Source: Sternotherus odoratus
Lineage: Eukaryota > Chordata > Testudines > Kinosternidae
Direction: 5' to 3'
Assembly: GCA_032164245.1 (NCBI GenBank)
Contig: JAVMKO010000003.1
Coordinates: forward strand, 91,511,890-91,575,889
DNA: 64,000 nucleotides
Shown: piece after piece, positions 1 through 10,700 of the stretch
Layout: every line of letters starts with the position of its first letter
Position numbering within the stretch: position 1 is the stretch's first letter
Program-made: the position numbers and the translations under genes
Notes under the pieces: generated by a model
Databases searched by the model: none
What the model was told of the DNA's origin: nothing
Seen by the model: only the letters and a program-made list of their open reading frames with translations

Positions 1-3000
1 GAAGTGTTTGTATCAATTGCATAGGGCATTGTGGGACGGCTCCTGAAAGCCAGGAACAGTCGATGTAAGCAACTGTATCGACTTAATTACATCTACCGTG
101 ACTATATGCTGCTTGGGGAGGTGGCGTTACTAACCACTTTGTCAGCAGGAGCCAAATTTAAGTGAAAACACTTCCACAGCTATGTCAACCCAACAAGGCA
201 GCTTACCTCAACTGCATAGTGCAGACCAGGCCTAACTTCCATTTAAGCCCAAGGGGGGAAAAAGTGTCAATTCTATTTTTTTTAAATGTTTCCAGGTGAT
301 TTTCAGACCCCACTGAACCTTGACAGCATTTCTGTTATATATGCACTGCTTTTAGAAACTGAGCAATAGATCAGGAGCGCTTGAAGTTCCCTAGAAGTGT
401 GGGGGGGCCGGGGGGAGGCGAGGCCTGTGGGCGGCACTGGCATCTGAACTATGGCCCTGCCCCCTGCTTTGCCCCTTCCCCCAAGGCCCCCCTTCACTAT
501 GCCCCCCTCCCCGCTCGCTCTTCTCCACCCTCTTCCCCATGAGGCTCACCCATCTCCACCCCTTTCCACCTGCCGCTCACCCTCAAGGCAGGTAAAAAAT
601 GGGAGGACTGTCACTTTAAAAAGTGATAGAGCCTTGGCCCCCCTGTTCTAGTACCCCTGCAACCAATACATTTTAGTTACAGCTTCCAGTCAAAGCCATG
701 CTGCCCACTCCACAGATGCCATCAGGTGCTGTGAGAACAGATCTTTCTTTAACATCTTTTGTGCTGGACATTATATGATCCAGTGAGTCTGGTAAAGCCT
801 GAAGTTGTTCTTAGTGTCCAATTTGGCAATAAATTGGTTAAGCCAGAAGCACTCTGAGAGGAAAGTACTGATTCAATGCCTTAGTTTATTTTCCACTATT
901 CTTCTTGTCTGCTCATTTTTTTACCTTCTTCCTGTGCTGGCAGTGCATTTTTTTTTTAAGCTGGATATGAAATTAGGAAACACTTAATTTGGTTCACCAT
1001 ATGTTAAGGAAGTGGAAACAGCTGGGAGGTGGGGAAAGAGGCAAGGGCAGGCTCTTGTCTTTATATAGAGTCTCTCTGTTCAGAGATGACACTCTGAGGC
1101 CAGAATTTCCCCCCATGAATCCTATTAGTCCCTCTGCCTTGGAGTATTTTCTTAGTAGTGATTCAACTGCCAGCATGCTCATTCACTGTAATCCATTACA
1201 CAACGGCGTCTGTCTTCTTCCTTTCCTCCCGTCTTTTCTTCTGCCTCTCTTTTTGTATGGCTGGTGCCTTTGTTGCATACCGCAGAGACACAATAGCTGT
1301 AAAGGAGAGAATAACTGGAGCAGGCCCTGGTTGTCTGCTGCCTCCCAAGCGATTTCAGCACAATATAAATCAGAAGGCGCTTGAGCCTGGGACAAAAGCT
1401 GATCAGAAGTGCGGGAGAGAAAGCATCTGGGCCATCCAATCTGTGCCAGATTCAGAAAAGCAAATCAAGCATGAATTCAGATAAGAATAGTGAATTGTTA
1501 GGAGTGGGGGAGATGATGTCAAAGGTACTTCAGAGAATAGCCTCACTCACGGGACATCTTTGGAGCAAAAATGTGATGATGGGTCAGAATTAAAAGCTCT
1601 ATTTTCATGAGATCTGGAGTGGTAGGGTGGGAGCGGTGGAAGAGGAATCCCAAAGGTACCTACAGAGGATTGTTTGAGGAATCATTTAAGTGTTTCTAGT
1701 CCATTAAGAAGAGAAAATTGACTGAAAATAAACGGTGATGTAAAAGGTGCTTAAAAACTGGGCTCATGGCAGAACAATCCAATATACAGATCTGTTTCTT
1801 CACATGGGAGCTGTCACCTAGGCAAAGAAGAAAGTGCTCTTTCCCCGCTTCCACTTTCCAGCATGCTTTAAAAGTTGACTTCAAACCAGTTGCCGCTAAT
1901 TTCCGGTAATGAACTAAGCCAAGCAGATGGACGCACTGTTGCCTGTCAAGTAGAAATACCACATAATGTAGGTCAAGCAAACAGATATTCCTGGCCCTAA
2001 TTGCAGCTGGCACTCAGGAACCCTTCCATGTGCATTGTTCTCAGCATTTTTATTCAAACACCAAACCCAGAAAAATGGTCACCATTTTATTTCTATTGTG
2101 TACTGACCCTTTCAAATCCCAAAGAACTGAAAAACATTTCCAAATGAAACATGATTTTGATTCTTGCCTTTTGTATAAGTTTTGTAGCTTCCTTATTTCT
2201 ATGTCAAAGATCACACAAGACTTGTTACCCAGGGATTTATGAGAGCCAGCATGGGCAAGACTGAAATTTATTGAACTATTAGCAATGAAATTTGAGTTCA
2301 AGAGCTTGTGAGAAGAGAAGAGACGAAGAAAGAGACTGCTAACTGCTAAAGAGATTCTATTGCAATGAGACTTTTGAAAACAAGTTTAATTTTGACCTAC
2401 ATAGCTTACAAAAAAATCTTTCAGCATCTAAATCATTAAAACATATCTTCAACTATGCAAAATATACAATTAGGGGTGCACATACTGGAACAATTTTTAA
2501 GTATGTCTTGTGGGTCAGAGTTAAGGTTGTTTTCAAAAGTCTCAAGAATAGAATCTCTTTAGCAATTCCGTCTTTCTTCATTTCTCACTTTACAAGCTCT
2601 TTAAGTGTATATTTTGTACTAGTCAGCATTAGCATTGAATGAATGCATGACCTATAAAGCTAATAGAATATTTAAGTAAAGTATCTTAACTGGTAATTTT
2701 TAGCACTTTGAACCCTTTGTGGTGTGACAGATGTTTAATACCAATGCTTATTTTCACTTGTGCCATAATCATAATACATAACTGAATAGAAGGTTGCTAA
2801 TGCTGAAAAAAAATGAGCATGTTAAACCACTTCCTAACTTACCCAAACTATTATCAATTAGTTTTAACTGTTTCATTAACTGGAACAAGTTATCACCATG
2901 GATCAAGGATATGTGCTTTGTAGCAAGTTTCTATTTAAGGATTCTAGGAAGCAGACATGCTTTTGTTAGTATTATAAAATACTGTTGATTGATGCCAACT

Positions 3001-3526
3001 AATTGCTCCATTCCTACACTCTGATGTTTCCCATTTTAGAATTCTAGTTTAGTCTTTTTTTTTTATCTGCCAAGTTGTGTGTGTGTGTGGGGGGGGTCTG
3101 GACTTCTAAAAAAAAACCCCAATGATCTATTAAAATTTTGGTAATGCAATTATTTTTTCTTTTAGTTCAAAGGGGTGAATTATCAGTAGACTCTGAAGCT
3201 AGAAAATATGTAAGTCCTCAAAACAGAATATGTCAGGAAATATTGGCTGATCTACTTCTGAGACAGAACTTCCTGTCTTGATACATAACACTGACCATTC
3301 TGACTTTGAGCATGTGTGACAGATGCACTCTGACTTTCACAGGAACACGTAGCCCAAGTGGAAAAGCACCATGATACCACTGACTGAGGAGCAAGACTCT
3401 TGTTTGCTATTTAAAATCCCTGCAAGCTACTGAGGTGCCATGGACAGCAGCCTATCTTTTTAACAACACAATCCCTAGGGCCCTTTTATTCCAGTCCTCT
3501 CACTAGCTCCCTTCAGAATAGCCTCA
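1..3526. other. No gene recognised
   Basis: AT-rich sequence without a recognisable exon, RNA gene or well-bounded repeat. Short open frames here (for example near 990-1480 and 1700-2010) have no recognisable domain and overlap on both strands. A short TG run and a G run occur near 3078-3098. Confidence 0.6.
391..650. repeat. GC-rich patch, possible small DNA element
   Basis: A C/G-rich block stands out from AT-rich flanks. It starts near GTGGGGGGGCC and ends near GGCCCCCCTG, which look like rough inverted termini, and CTAG occurs just outside both ends. A degraded non-autonomous hAT element is possible. No convincing 8-bp target duplication was found. Confidence 0.25.
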
Positions 3527-3539
3527 GTCTCAAGGCTTT

Positions 3540-3828
3540 AGAAGAAATGGTTTGGCCCCACCCCCCTGACTGGACCAAATTTGTGCGAGTGACATGGGGA
3601 CTTGGCTCATGGGGTTGCAGGGCCACTCACTCAAATTTGTCCTACCCAGACTCTCGTCATCATGACGGCTGGGCCAAACCCGGGTGGTGCTGGGACCCCA
3701 GAGGATGCAGTGCCTGGAGCAGGGAGGCGAGCCCAGCCAGCCCCAGCGAACAGGAGCTGCCACACAACCCTTTTCAAACTTTCTGGCAACCCCATTTTGG
3801 GTCCCAACACATGGGTTGAGAAACCCTG
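3540..3828. mobile_element. hAT-like non-autonomous fragment
   Basis: The right end reads GGGTTGAGAAACCCTG, preceded by TTTTGGGTCCCAACACAT. This matches the hAT-type terminus (inverted: CAG..TTCTCAACC) common in amniote genomes. The interior is GC-richer than the flanks. The left terminus is not clear and no target duplication could be matched, so the element may be truncated. Confidence 0.45.
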
Positions 3829-3986
3829 GTATAAAGAACTAGATACAGTTTTTTGAATGATTAAAGTACAAATGATTAAAGAGCAAATGTGGAATTACAT
3901 ACAAGTTTCAGTAACAAACTTACAGAATTCCTAACACAGCATGATAGTGGTTATGACTGTGTGATTACCTTGGAGGATCACTTTAA

Positions 3987-5046
3987 GGGTATGGTTAGAC
4001 TGGCGCTTTGCAGCGGTAAAACCCTCCATTAGCGCTACAATTACCTGACCGTACACAGTTGAAAGGCACATTTTGCGCATTTACTCAGGGTTTAAAGTGC
4101 TAGTGTTAAACCTCATTTTCGAGAGGCATAAGGCTTTTAGCGCTAGCGTTGTAGCGCAAGGTTGGGAATGTGCACACCCCTTGTGTGATAATGAGCCTCC
4201 AGCATCCTGGCCAAGAATTCCCAATTACATCCTCTCTGGCCACCATTTAAAACTCTTCTGTTGCGTCCTCAGGTGACCCCACGTCAGACCCTCCCCCACA
4301 TTCCCTTTGAAATTAGAAAAACCGGCCCGCCACTGCAGGCGGGCTGCCGGGTCCCCTGCCACTGCGGGTGGGCTGCCGGGTCCCCTGCCACTGCGGGCGG
4401 GCTGCCGGGTCCCCTGCCGTTGTGGGCGGCAGGGATGCCGTGTCCCCTGCCACTGCGGGCGGCAGGGCTGCCGTTTCCCCTGCCGCTGCCGGTGGCAGCC
4501 CTGCTGCACTCCCAGCCGCTGACCCGGGTCCCCACCACTGCGGGCAGGGGTGCAGGCGGGCTGCCGGGTTCCCGTCGCTGCGGGCAGGGCTGCGGGCAGG
4601 GCTGCCGGGTCCCTGCCCCTGCCCCGATCCCCACCACGGCCAGGCGGCCAGCTGCACGCCAGCCCCCGGCCCGCCGCCACGAGTTGCGGCAGCAGGAGCT
4701 CGTGACCCCCTGGGGAGCGCTCGGTGACCCCCTGGGGGGGTCTCGACTCCCCAGTTTGAGAAATCCCGAATAACCCCTGGAAATGTTTGCGGAACTGACA
4801 GCCTGAAGTTCCCTCCCTACGCACACGTTCCCAATTTCCCCGTCACCAAAGCAGGTTGCACCCAGCTGAATGCTGGGATACCTGCCCTATCCCGCTACTC
4901 TCACTGCCGCCAGGAGCGCTGCAAATGTGTGCATTCTTTGGCGCTACAGGGTTTAAATGTGCACAGGCTCTAGCGTGATATCTATTGCGTTAAATTGGGA
5001 AGTGCTATAAAAAAAACACGCTACAATCTGTAGTCTAGCCATACCC
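3987..5046. mobile_element. Non-autonomous PIF/Harbinger element
   Basis: The termini are GGGTATGGTTAGACT on the left and AGTCTAGCCATACCC on the right, an imperfect inverted pair. The element is flanked by TAA on both sides (3984-3986 and 5047-5049), the target duplication expected for PIF/Harbinger (TWA). There is no transposase frame. Subterminal parts contain repeated GCGCTA-type motifs (near 4001, 4034, 4140, 4915 and 4942), typical of Harbinger MITE ends. The centre (about 4313-4780) is a GC-rich minisatellite block that looks like later growth or a nested insertion. Confidence 0.8.
4330..4610. repeat. GC-rich minisatellite, about 29-bp unit
   Basis: Degenerate tandem units of the form GGGCTGCCGGGTCCCCTGCC followed by ACTGCGGGC, about nine copies with drift toward the right. 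The block lies inside the Harbinger element. It produces long overlapping open frames on both strands, rich in G, P, A and R, which are compositional and not genes. Confidence 0.8.
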
Positions 5047-5049
5047 TAA

Positions 5050-5894
5050 GGGAATAGAAACTGCTTGGGGTGAGCCTGTGAGTCAAGACCTTTAGCTAGG
5101 GTGAAACGGGGTTATTCAAATCCATGGTGAGAGTCAGGGTATCAGAAGATATCACTCTTTGTAGATGTTCAGGGCAGCTGCTGGCAAATAGCAACGAAGA
5201 AATGCAGATAGCCAAAGCTTCTTGTCCCAATAATCTAAAAAGAGATTTCAAACCGCTAAGAAGCTGGAATCAGCCTTCTTCTGAAGTGTGCATTTGCTTC
5301 CCTAACATTACGAATGACGGTTCCTGTTTTCTTGTTGTTTCCTGTGACATAAACACTTATTTTAAGTGCCTTGGGTCATCTGTGTAGATTTTGTCTGGAG
5401 GAAACGTGTTGTCCTATGACACACTTCCTGTGCTGCTGTTTTTGTGGCCTCAAAGGCAATTGCAGGATCTTCCTCTTCCAGTTCCTCCAATGCTTCTCCT
5501 CAGGAGAATATCCTTAAACAATTAAGTGGGACTGATGTAAGATTTCAGCTTTTCTCAAGCACCCATGCAATTGCATAAATAAAATATTTAATCTCATAGG
5601 ATCGCCTGTCCTTATTTTTTTCATAAAAGGACTGAAATAGTCTTAAGGCTAACATTGTTCATAAAAGGGATAGGAAACCTGTGTTGGTAAGGCACTATGT
5701 TGAAATCTAGTTTGGTAAGAAAAAGATAGGAGCGAAGTGGGGATGAAGGGACCAACCTTTGCGTTAGGAACCAGCCTAATAAAATACATATACAGATGAA
5801 GGCTGAACATGGGGATTAGGGCTGCAGTACTAAGCTGTCAGAACTGATAGGCAATGCCAAAGTAGTCAGTTGCCTTAACCACATAGAGGTATCA
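5050..5894. other. No gene recognised
   Basis: Unique-looking sequence between two mobile elements. The small open frame at 5124-5387 has no recognisable domain. Confidence 0.5.
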
Positions 5895-5898
5895 TTAA

Positions 5899-6592
5899 CC
5901 ATCATTCCTTTTTCAGTCCCTGATCCCACATAATACTGCTGCTGTTCAAGGAACTTACCCTTTCCCCCACCCCAACAAGTATGTATAAGGTGGATTTTGC
6001 AAATATTTCCAGGACCTAGAATTCCTAATGCTCATGTCCCATTGGTGACTGGTTTCTATAAATGTTTCCGAGAACAAGTCTTATTGGCAAAAGTGTTTAT
6101 AATAATGGTATTTATGGACACCCATTTTAAAACTTGAACAGATGAGTATTCCTGCTGGAAGTGCTTACCCAATCAAAGAACAGAAACAATTCCATGTGAC
6201 TTTTCAGACCTATCACAGCTAGGCAACAGCTTCTTTTTTTCTCTCTCTCTTTTTTTAATATTCACAACCAGTCCATAGAGTACATTTTTAAAAAATATTT
6301 GAATGACAAACATATATACAAGGTAACGACTATCTGCTTGAGGATATTATAAAATCAGAAAAGATGAATGAACTAGTCAAACAGCCTTAGATCTGGTTGA
6401 CCTTTGTCATAACATGGGTTTGGAAACTGGGTTTACATGTTTGAGTAACAGGGTGATCAACATTGGGAGTGCTTTGTCCTGGAAATATTTGCAAAATCCA
6501 CCTTATAGGTACTTCTTTGGGGGGAAAGGTTAACTTTCTTGGACAGCAGCAGTATGATGAGAGATCAGCGACTGAAAAAGGAATGAGGAGGT
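5899..6592. mobile_element. Unclassified element with long inverted repeats
   Basis: Two arms of roughly 110-130 bases are reverse complements of each other (about 5899-6025 and 6466-6592). They share a perfect 31-base core (5984-6014 against 6477-6507). The shared outer part includes CATTCCTTTTTCAG. TTAA occurs immediately outside both arms (5895-5898 and 6593-6596), the target used by piggyBac and Kolobok transposons. The roughly 440-base centre has no long open frame. It is a non-autonomous DNA element or a foldback; the superfamily is not established. Confidence 0.6.
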
Positions 6593-6596
6593 TTAA

Positions 6597-7440
6597 TCTT
6601 AATTTGAAGCAATGAGCAGGGATAATTGCTCGGAATTAGATGGATAGATCTCAGATAATCAATTTCCTGGGCATTAACTGATCTTGACCTTTCCTTTCTT
6701 CATATATTTTTTCCTTTGTAATACTCCCTTTCTGTAATGTTGTGTTATACTGGTTTATTCTACACTTTGGTGGAACAGAGACTGAGAGGTAATGTTAAGG
6801 AAGGTGGTAATGGAAGAAATGTATTGAAAAGGGAAGGTAGCAAGTGGAAAATAGACAGGCCACTACTTAGCTATGCACATAGTAATCAATAGGGATACGA
6901 TACAGAGAAGGCAGAATATTAGTCATTCTTGATAACTAAACAAACTAATTCGTTTAAATCAATGGACAAACAGAAGGCTAGATCTTTTCCTTTATTTAAT
7001 TTTTCCCTTCAGTCACTTGTATAAAGACTTTCATGTTAAATAGAAATAAATGCAGCCTTCAGAAAAATATCTGGTGGGTTTTATTTTATTTTTTCCCTCT
7101 GCTGGTATCTTCTGACTGTTTACTCCACTAGACAATAGAGAAGAGAGCAGGAGGAAATATTTATCTGACTCTAGTTGGTGTTTTGTACACATGTAAATTA
7201 AGATAAGGGCCATAGGTTTAGGTTTCAGCAAACCAAAGCTCTGGATGATATCTGGAAAATGTTTGTTTATTCTAGGGAACTCTGGCTTAGTTCCCCAAGG
7301 CAGATGGTCTTTATTTAGAAAAGACGAAAGGGGAAGGAAGGGAAAAAAGTATTCTCAGGTCATTAAGTTTCACTCCAAACTTCAAATGGAACTTTAGTGT
7401 TTTTGGTCTTTATGGAGTGAGAAGACTTTGCTTCTGGGAG
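6597..7440. other. No gene recognised
   Basis: AT-rich sequence with no recognisable gene. It ends where the Harbinger relic becomes recognisable; the left terminus of that element was not found here, so it is probably 5' truncated. Confidence 0.5.
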
Positions 7441-7525
7441 CATGAATATTGCCCACCTCCGCAACCTGCTGTTTCTACAAAGAGCTGGACATGATACTTG
7501 GGAGCGACCCTACCTCCACTCCGAG

Positions 7526-7789
7526 CAGGAGCGGCTCCAGGCACCAGCGCAGCAAGTGCGTGTTTGGGGCGGGAAGCCGCAGGGGGGCGGCCCTGCTGGT
7601 CGCTGTCCTGTGGGAGCTCCGCTGGATTTGGTGGCATTTCGGAGGCAGGTACATGAACCCAAGGGCCCAGCAGACCTCCCACAGAAATGCCACAGAATCG
7701 GGATGGGATCAGTGGACACCCTGCAGCTGTGCCTCCAAAGGCCACCTGACTGCCGCACTTGGGTGACAAAAAATGTAGAGCTGCCCCTG
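7526..7789. mobile_element. hAT MITE inserted in the Harbinger accessory exon
   Basis: The element begins CAGGAGCGGCTCCAGGCACC and ends GTAGAGCTGCCCCTG. It is flanked by a perfect 8-bp duplication ACTCCGAG (7518-7525 and 7790-7797). Removing it rejoins the accessory reading frame across DPTSTP and RTTMDTSEP. The 8-bp duplication and the termini identify hAT. The GC-rich interior has internal inverted symmetry. Confidence 0.9.
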
Positions 7790-8058
7790 ACTCCGAGGAC
7801 CACCATGGACACTTCAGAGCCCAGTTCAATGAGGAAGAGGAGGAAAGTGGGAGTGAGGGTGCTGAGGAGGAGGAAGACAACCCAGAATCCCTACTCAGGA
7901 GCTGTTCTCAAGCCAGGAGGAAGGTAGCCAGTCACAGTGGCTGGTGCTTGGGGAAGGACAAACACTAGAGGAGATTCCCGGTAAGTGGCTTTTATTTTGG
8001 GAAGGAAGTTATTCGGTGCCAACTCTTGAGATGAGGAGGCTTAGGGCTGCATGCATGC

Positions 8059-8361
8059 CTAGATGTGTAATAGGGCATTGACGTGCTCTCTCACATCATG
8101 ATAATCGGCCTCAGTGATGTCCTCAAAGGTCTCATCCAGAACTTGGGCAATATGCTTGCGCAGGTTTCTTGGGAAAGCCACTGTGATCCCTGTTCCAGTC
8201 AGGCTAACATATTCGCACCACTGTGCCGTAAGGAGCCGGGGGACCATTTCTGCACACAGGCAAGCTGCATATTGGCCAGAGTGGAAGCCGCATTGGAGTA
8301 GAAGACCCTCCCTTGCTTCCCAGGTCACCCTCAGCAGTGAGAGATCTTCCAGGACGAACTC
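8059..8361 (-). CDS. Antisense ORF inside the accessory-gene intron, possible terminal exon
   Basis: Not recognised. Read on -, an open frame of about 100 residues starts right after TTTCTACAG, a good splice acceptor (exon edge 8361), and ends at TAG at 8059. The frame stays open upstream to 8382. The peptide starts EFVLEDLSLLRVTWEAREG and ends DYHDVREHVNALLHI; its composition looks like a folded helical protein rather than random translation. It lies wholly within the intron (7981-8644) of the + gene and downstream of the transposase on the same strand. It could be a third Harbinger gene, a last exon of the transposase transcript, or a captured host exon. No promoter or upstream exon was identified. 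Confidence 0.35.
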   Translation of the reverse strand, partial: EFVLEDLSLLRVTWEAREGLLLQCGFHSGQYAACLCAEMVPRLLTAQWCEYVSLTGTGITVAFPRNLRKHIAQVLDETFEDITEADYHDVREHVNALLHI

Positions 8362-9287
8362 CTGTAGAAAATGTGGGGACAATGTTCAGTATAGAGGCCC
8401 CATGAAGCTGTTGGCTCTCCCCAAAGCACAGAACCCCAGAAGACAGTACGGCAGTGAAACAATCAGTCCCCCTTGACCCTGTGCTTACTCACCATTTGGA
8501 GGCTCCAGTGGGTTATGTGCACTCGCTTTGGGATGGGCAAATTCTGCTATTGTCTATGTGCTTGCTCTTAAGTACAGGGGAATCATTGCTCTGTCTGGTG
8601 TGAACAGTGCTGCCTCTGTTAAGTGTTGCATTTTACCTTTACAGATGCAACATTGAGATCTCCGCCATCTATGTTATCAGCAGCCGAAAGACTTCAAAGA
8701 ATTAGGAAGAGGCCACATAGAAGCAAAGAAGACATGCTGCATGAAGTAATGCAGTACTCCCTTAACGAGAATCTAAAAACGCAGGAGTGGAGTGAAAGTG
8801 AAAGGAGGAGTCACCAGCAGAATGAGGCGTGCCGGCACAAAAGCATGGAGCTCCGGCAGCAAAGCATGGATTGGCTGATAAGCATCATGGAGTGCCAAGT
8901 GGACTCCATACAGGCACTCGTCGTCATGCAGGCAAAGCAATACCGGGCCCCACCCTCTATCCTCCACAGCCCTTATCCCCAAACTCTTTCCCTTGTGCCC
9001 CCACCTCACCTCCAACTCACTTCCCCCACCATCCGGGTTCTTATCACCACCAGCTGCCTCCTACACCGGTAGGTTCAGCACCCAGCCCTGAAAACTACGA
9101 CCCTGACCCACGGCACTCAACCCCCATCACCGTGCCTTATAGCCATCCTGAAGTGCAGCACTCATTGCACAGCACTCCAGACAGGAAGGCTGAGTATGGA
9201 AACAGGACATAAGCAAACCTGTGACTGTACCGTTCCTCCACCCCACTCTCTTGCCCTTTCTGTTTCCCAAGCAGTTGTGTTTCTTTC

Positions 9288-9344
9288 AATAAATGAATTT
9301 TCTTTTCAATAAATGGATTTTTGGCTTTGAAAACATACTTTATT
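9288..9344. terminator. Facing polyadenylation signals between convergent Harbinger genes
   Basis: AATAAA occurs on + at 9288-9293 and 9308-9313, just after the accessory gene. AATAAA on - occupies 9339-9344 (TTTATT on +), downstream of the transposase stop. The placement fits two convergent transcripts ending in a shared short region. Confidence 0.6.
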
Positions 9345-9404
9345 ATTGCAGAAAGTAAAAGATACTTTAGCCCAGAAAAGCAACAGGCACTGAGAGTCAG
9401 CATA

Positions 9405-9445
9405 GCAAACACAGAAGCGACAAAGAGTCCTGAGGCACCTTCGAG
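9405..9445 (+). repeat. Short Penelope-type terminal fragment (tentative)
   Basis: ACAAAGAGTCCTGAGGCACC, followed by TTCGAGACTA, closely matches the outer part of the foldback at 12549-12815 (ACAAAGAGTCCTGTGGCACC then TTAAAGACTA). It lies in the 3' untranslated region of the transposase. It is too short to be sure it is an insertion. Confidence 0.35.
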
Positions 9446-9496
9446 ACTACTACCATTGGAACCACTGCACTTCACTCCTGTGCAGGGCACCAGACA

Positions 9497-10700
9497 TTAC
9501 TGGGGGCTTTCAGCCTCAGATTGTTCCCTCAAAGCATCGCTAATCCTTGCAGCTCCGCGCTGAGCCCCTCTAATAGCCCCACTCTCTGGCTGTTCAAATT
9601 CAGCCTCCAAGTGTTGAATCTCCAAGTTCCATGCCTGAATTAATCTTTCACTCTCCCTTCACAAATGTTATGGAGGGCACAGCATGCGGATATAACTGCG
9701 GGGATGCTGTCATTGGCCAAGTCCAGCTTCCCATAGAGAGAGCACCAGTGGCCCTTCAAATGGCCTAAAACACACAGCACAGTCATTCTGTACCGGCTCA
9801 GCCTGTTGTTGAACCGCTCGTTGATGTTGTCAAGGCTCCCTGTGTAGGATTTCATGAGCCACGGCATTAAAGGGTAAGCGGGGATCACAATGGGCATTTT
9901 GACTTCCCCTACAGTGATCCTCTGGTCTGGGAAAAAAGTCCCGGCTTGCAGCTTCTTGAACAGGCCAGTGTTCCGAAAGATGCGTGCGTCATGCACTTTC
10001 CAGACCAGCCTGTGTTAATGTCAATGAAACACCAATGGTGATCCACAAACACCTGGTGAACCATGGAGAAATACCCCTTCTGACTAATGTACTCAGAGGC
10101 TTGGCGGGCTGGTGCCAGAATTGGAATATGCGTCCCATGTATCACCCCTCTGCAGTTAGGGAAACCCAATTGTGCAAAGCCAGCCACAGTGTCATGCACG
10201 TTACCCAGAATCACGGTTCTTCTGAGTAGGATGCAATTAATAGCCCTGCAAACGTGGATCAACACAATTCCAATGGTTGACTTTCCCACTCCAAACTGGT
10301 TAACAACCAATCGCCAGCTGTCTGGAGTTGCCAGCTTCCAGATTGCAATAGCCATCCGCTTTTCCACCATCAGGGCAGCTCTCAATCTGGTGTCCTTGCA
10401 CCGCAGAGTGGGGGCAAGCTCCTCACAGAGTCCCATGAAAATGGCTTTTCTCATCCAAAAGTTCTGCAGCCACTGCTCATCGTCCCAGACCTGCATGACG
10501 ATGTGATCCCACCACTCAGTGCTTGTTTCCCGAGCCCACAAGTGGCATTCCACGGTGAGCACATCTGTGAATGCTACAAGCAGTCTCGTGTTGTAGGTGT
10601 TACTCAAGTTGATATCGTCCGAGTCCTCATTGTCAGTTTGGATCTTAAGGAATAACTCGACTGCCAAACACAAGCATATTCTTCAGCAGTTCAGGCTCCA
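9497..10700 (-). pseudogene. PIF/Harbinger transposase, catalytically dead
   Basis: A DDE nuclease that in intact form excises and inserts the transposon. Recognisable blocks in order: WARETSTEWWDHIVMQVWDD, the conserved KLATPDSWRLVVNQFGVGKST, GVIHGTHIPILAP, KGYFSMVHQVFVDH, HDARIFRNTGLFKKLQ, AYPLMPWLMKSYTGS, RLSRYRMTVLCVLGHLKGHW and ACCALHNICE. All three catalytic positions look lost. The D of V-I-D-G-T-H is H; the L-G-D preceding P-A-Y-P-L is absent (reads IVIPAYPL); and the E of V-E-x-x-F-G-x-L-K is L. One-base frameshifts fall near 9995 (between WSGK and VHDARIF) and near 9640. Beyond the second shift the C-terminus continues with LEAEFEQPESGAIRG and ends at TAA at 9497-9499. The true N-terminal start is unclear; a candidate ATG lies near 10700. 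Confidence 0.85.

Larger units (their letters stand above)
7455..9212 (+). pseudogene. Harbinger accessory protein (SANT/Myb-type), two exons, broken
   Basis: In Harbinger transposons this protein helps the transposase enter the nucleus and bind DNA. The remnant begins with CCFYKELDMILG, the conserved segment after the SANT domain, so the SANT domain itself is lost. An acidic stretch follows (NEEEEESGSEGAEEEED). Exon 1 ends at 7980, directly before GTAAGT. Exon 2 begins at 8645 after a pyrimidine tract and CAG, and joining them keeps the frame (phase 1) into DATLRSPPSMLSAAERL. Exon 2 carries the basic helical segment RLQRIRKRPHRSKEDML and a Pro/Ser-rich tail ending HSTPDRKAEYGNRT. Breaks: the 264-base hAT insertion at 7526, frameshifts near 7830 and 7890, and another near 8950. 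Two AATAAA signals follow. The family call rests on remembered conservation of turtle Harbinger genes. Confidence 0.75.

Noticed and set aside
989..1484. Cluster of overlapping open frames of 62-131 residues
   Set aside because: Open on both strands, no recognisable domain, no splice or promoter context.
3527..3834. Full hAT element with both ends
   Set aside because: The right end is clear but no matching left terminus or 8-bp duplication (the right flank is GTATAAAG) was found, so only a fragment is reported.
4225..4826. Overlapping open frames up to 199 residues on both strands
   Set aside because: They lie in a GC-rich minisatellite inside a Harbinger element; composition is Gly/Pro/Ala/Arg repeat and frames are open on both strands at once.
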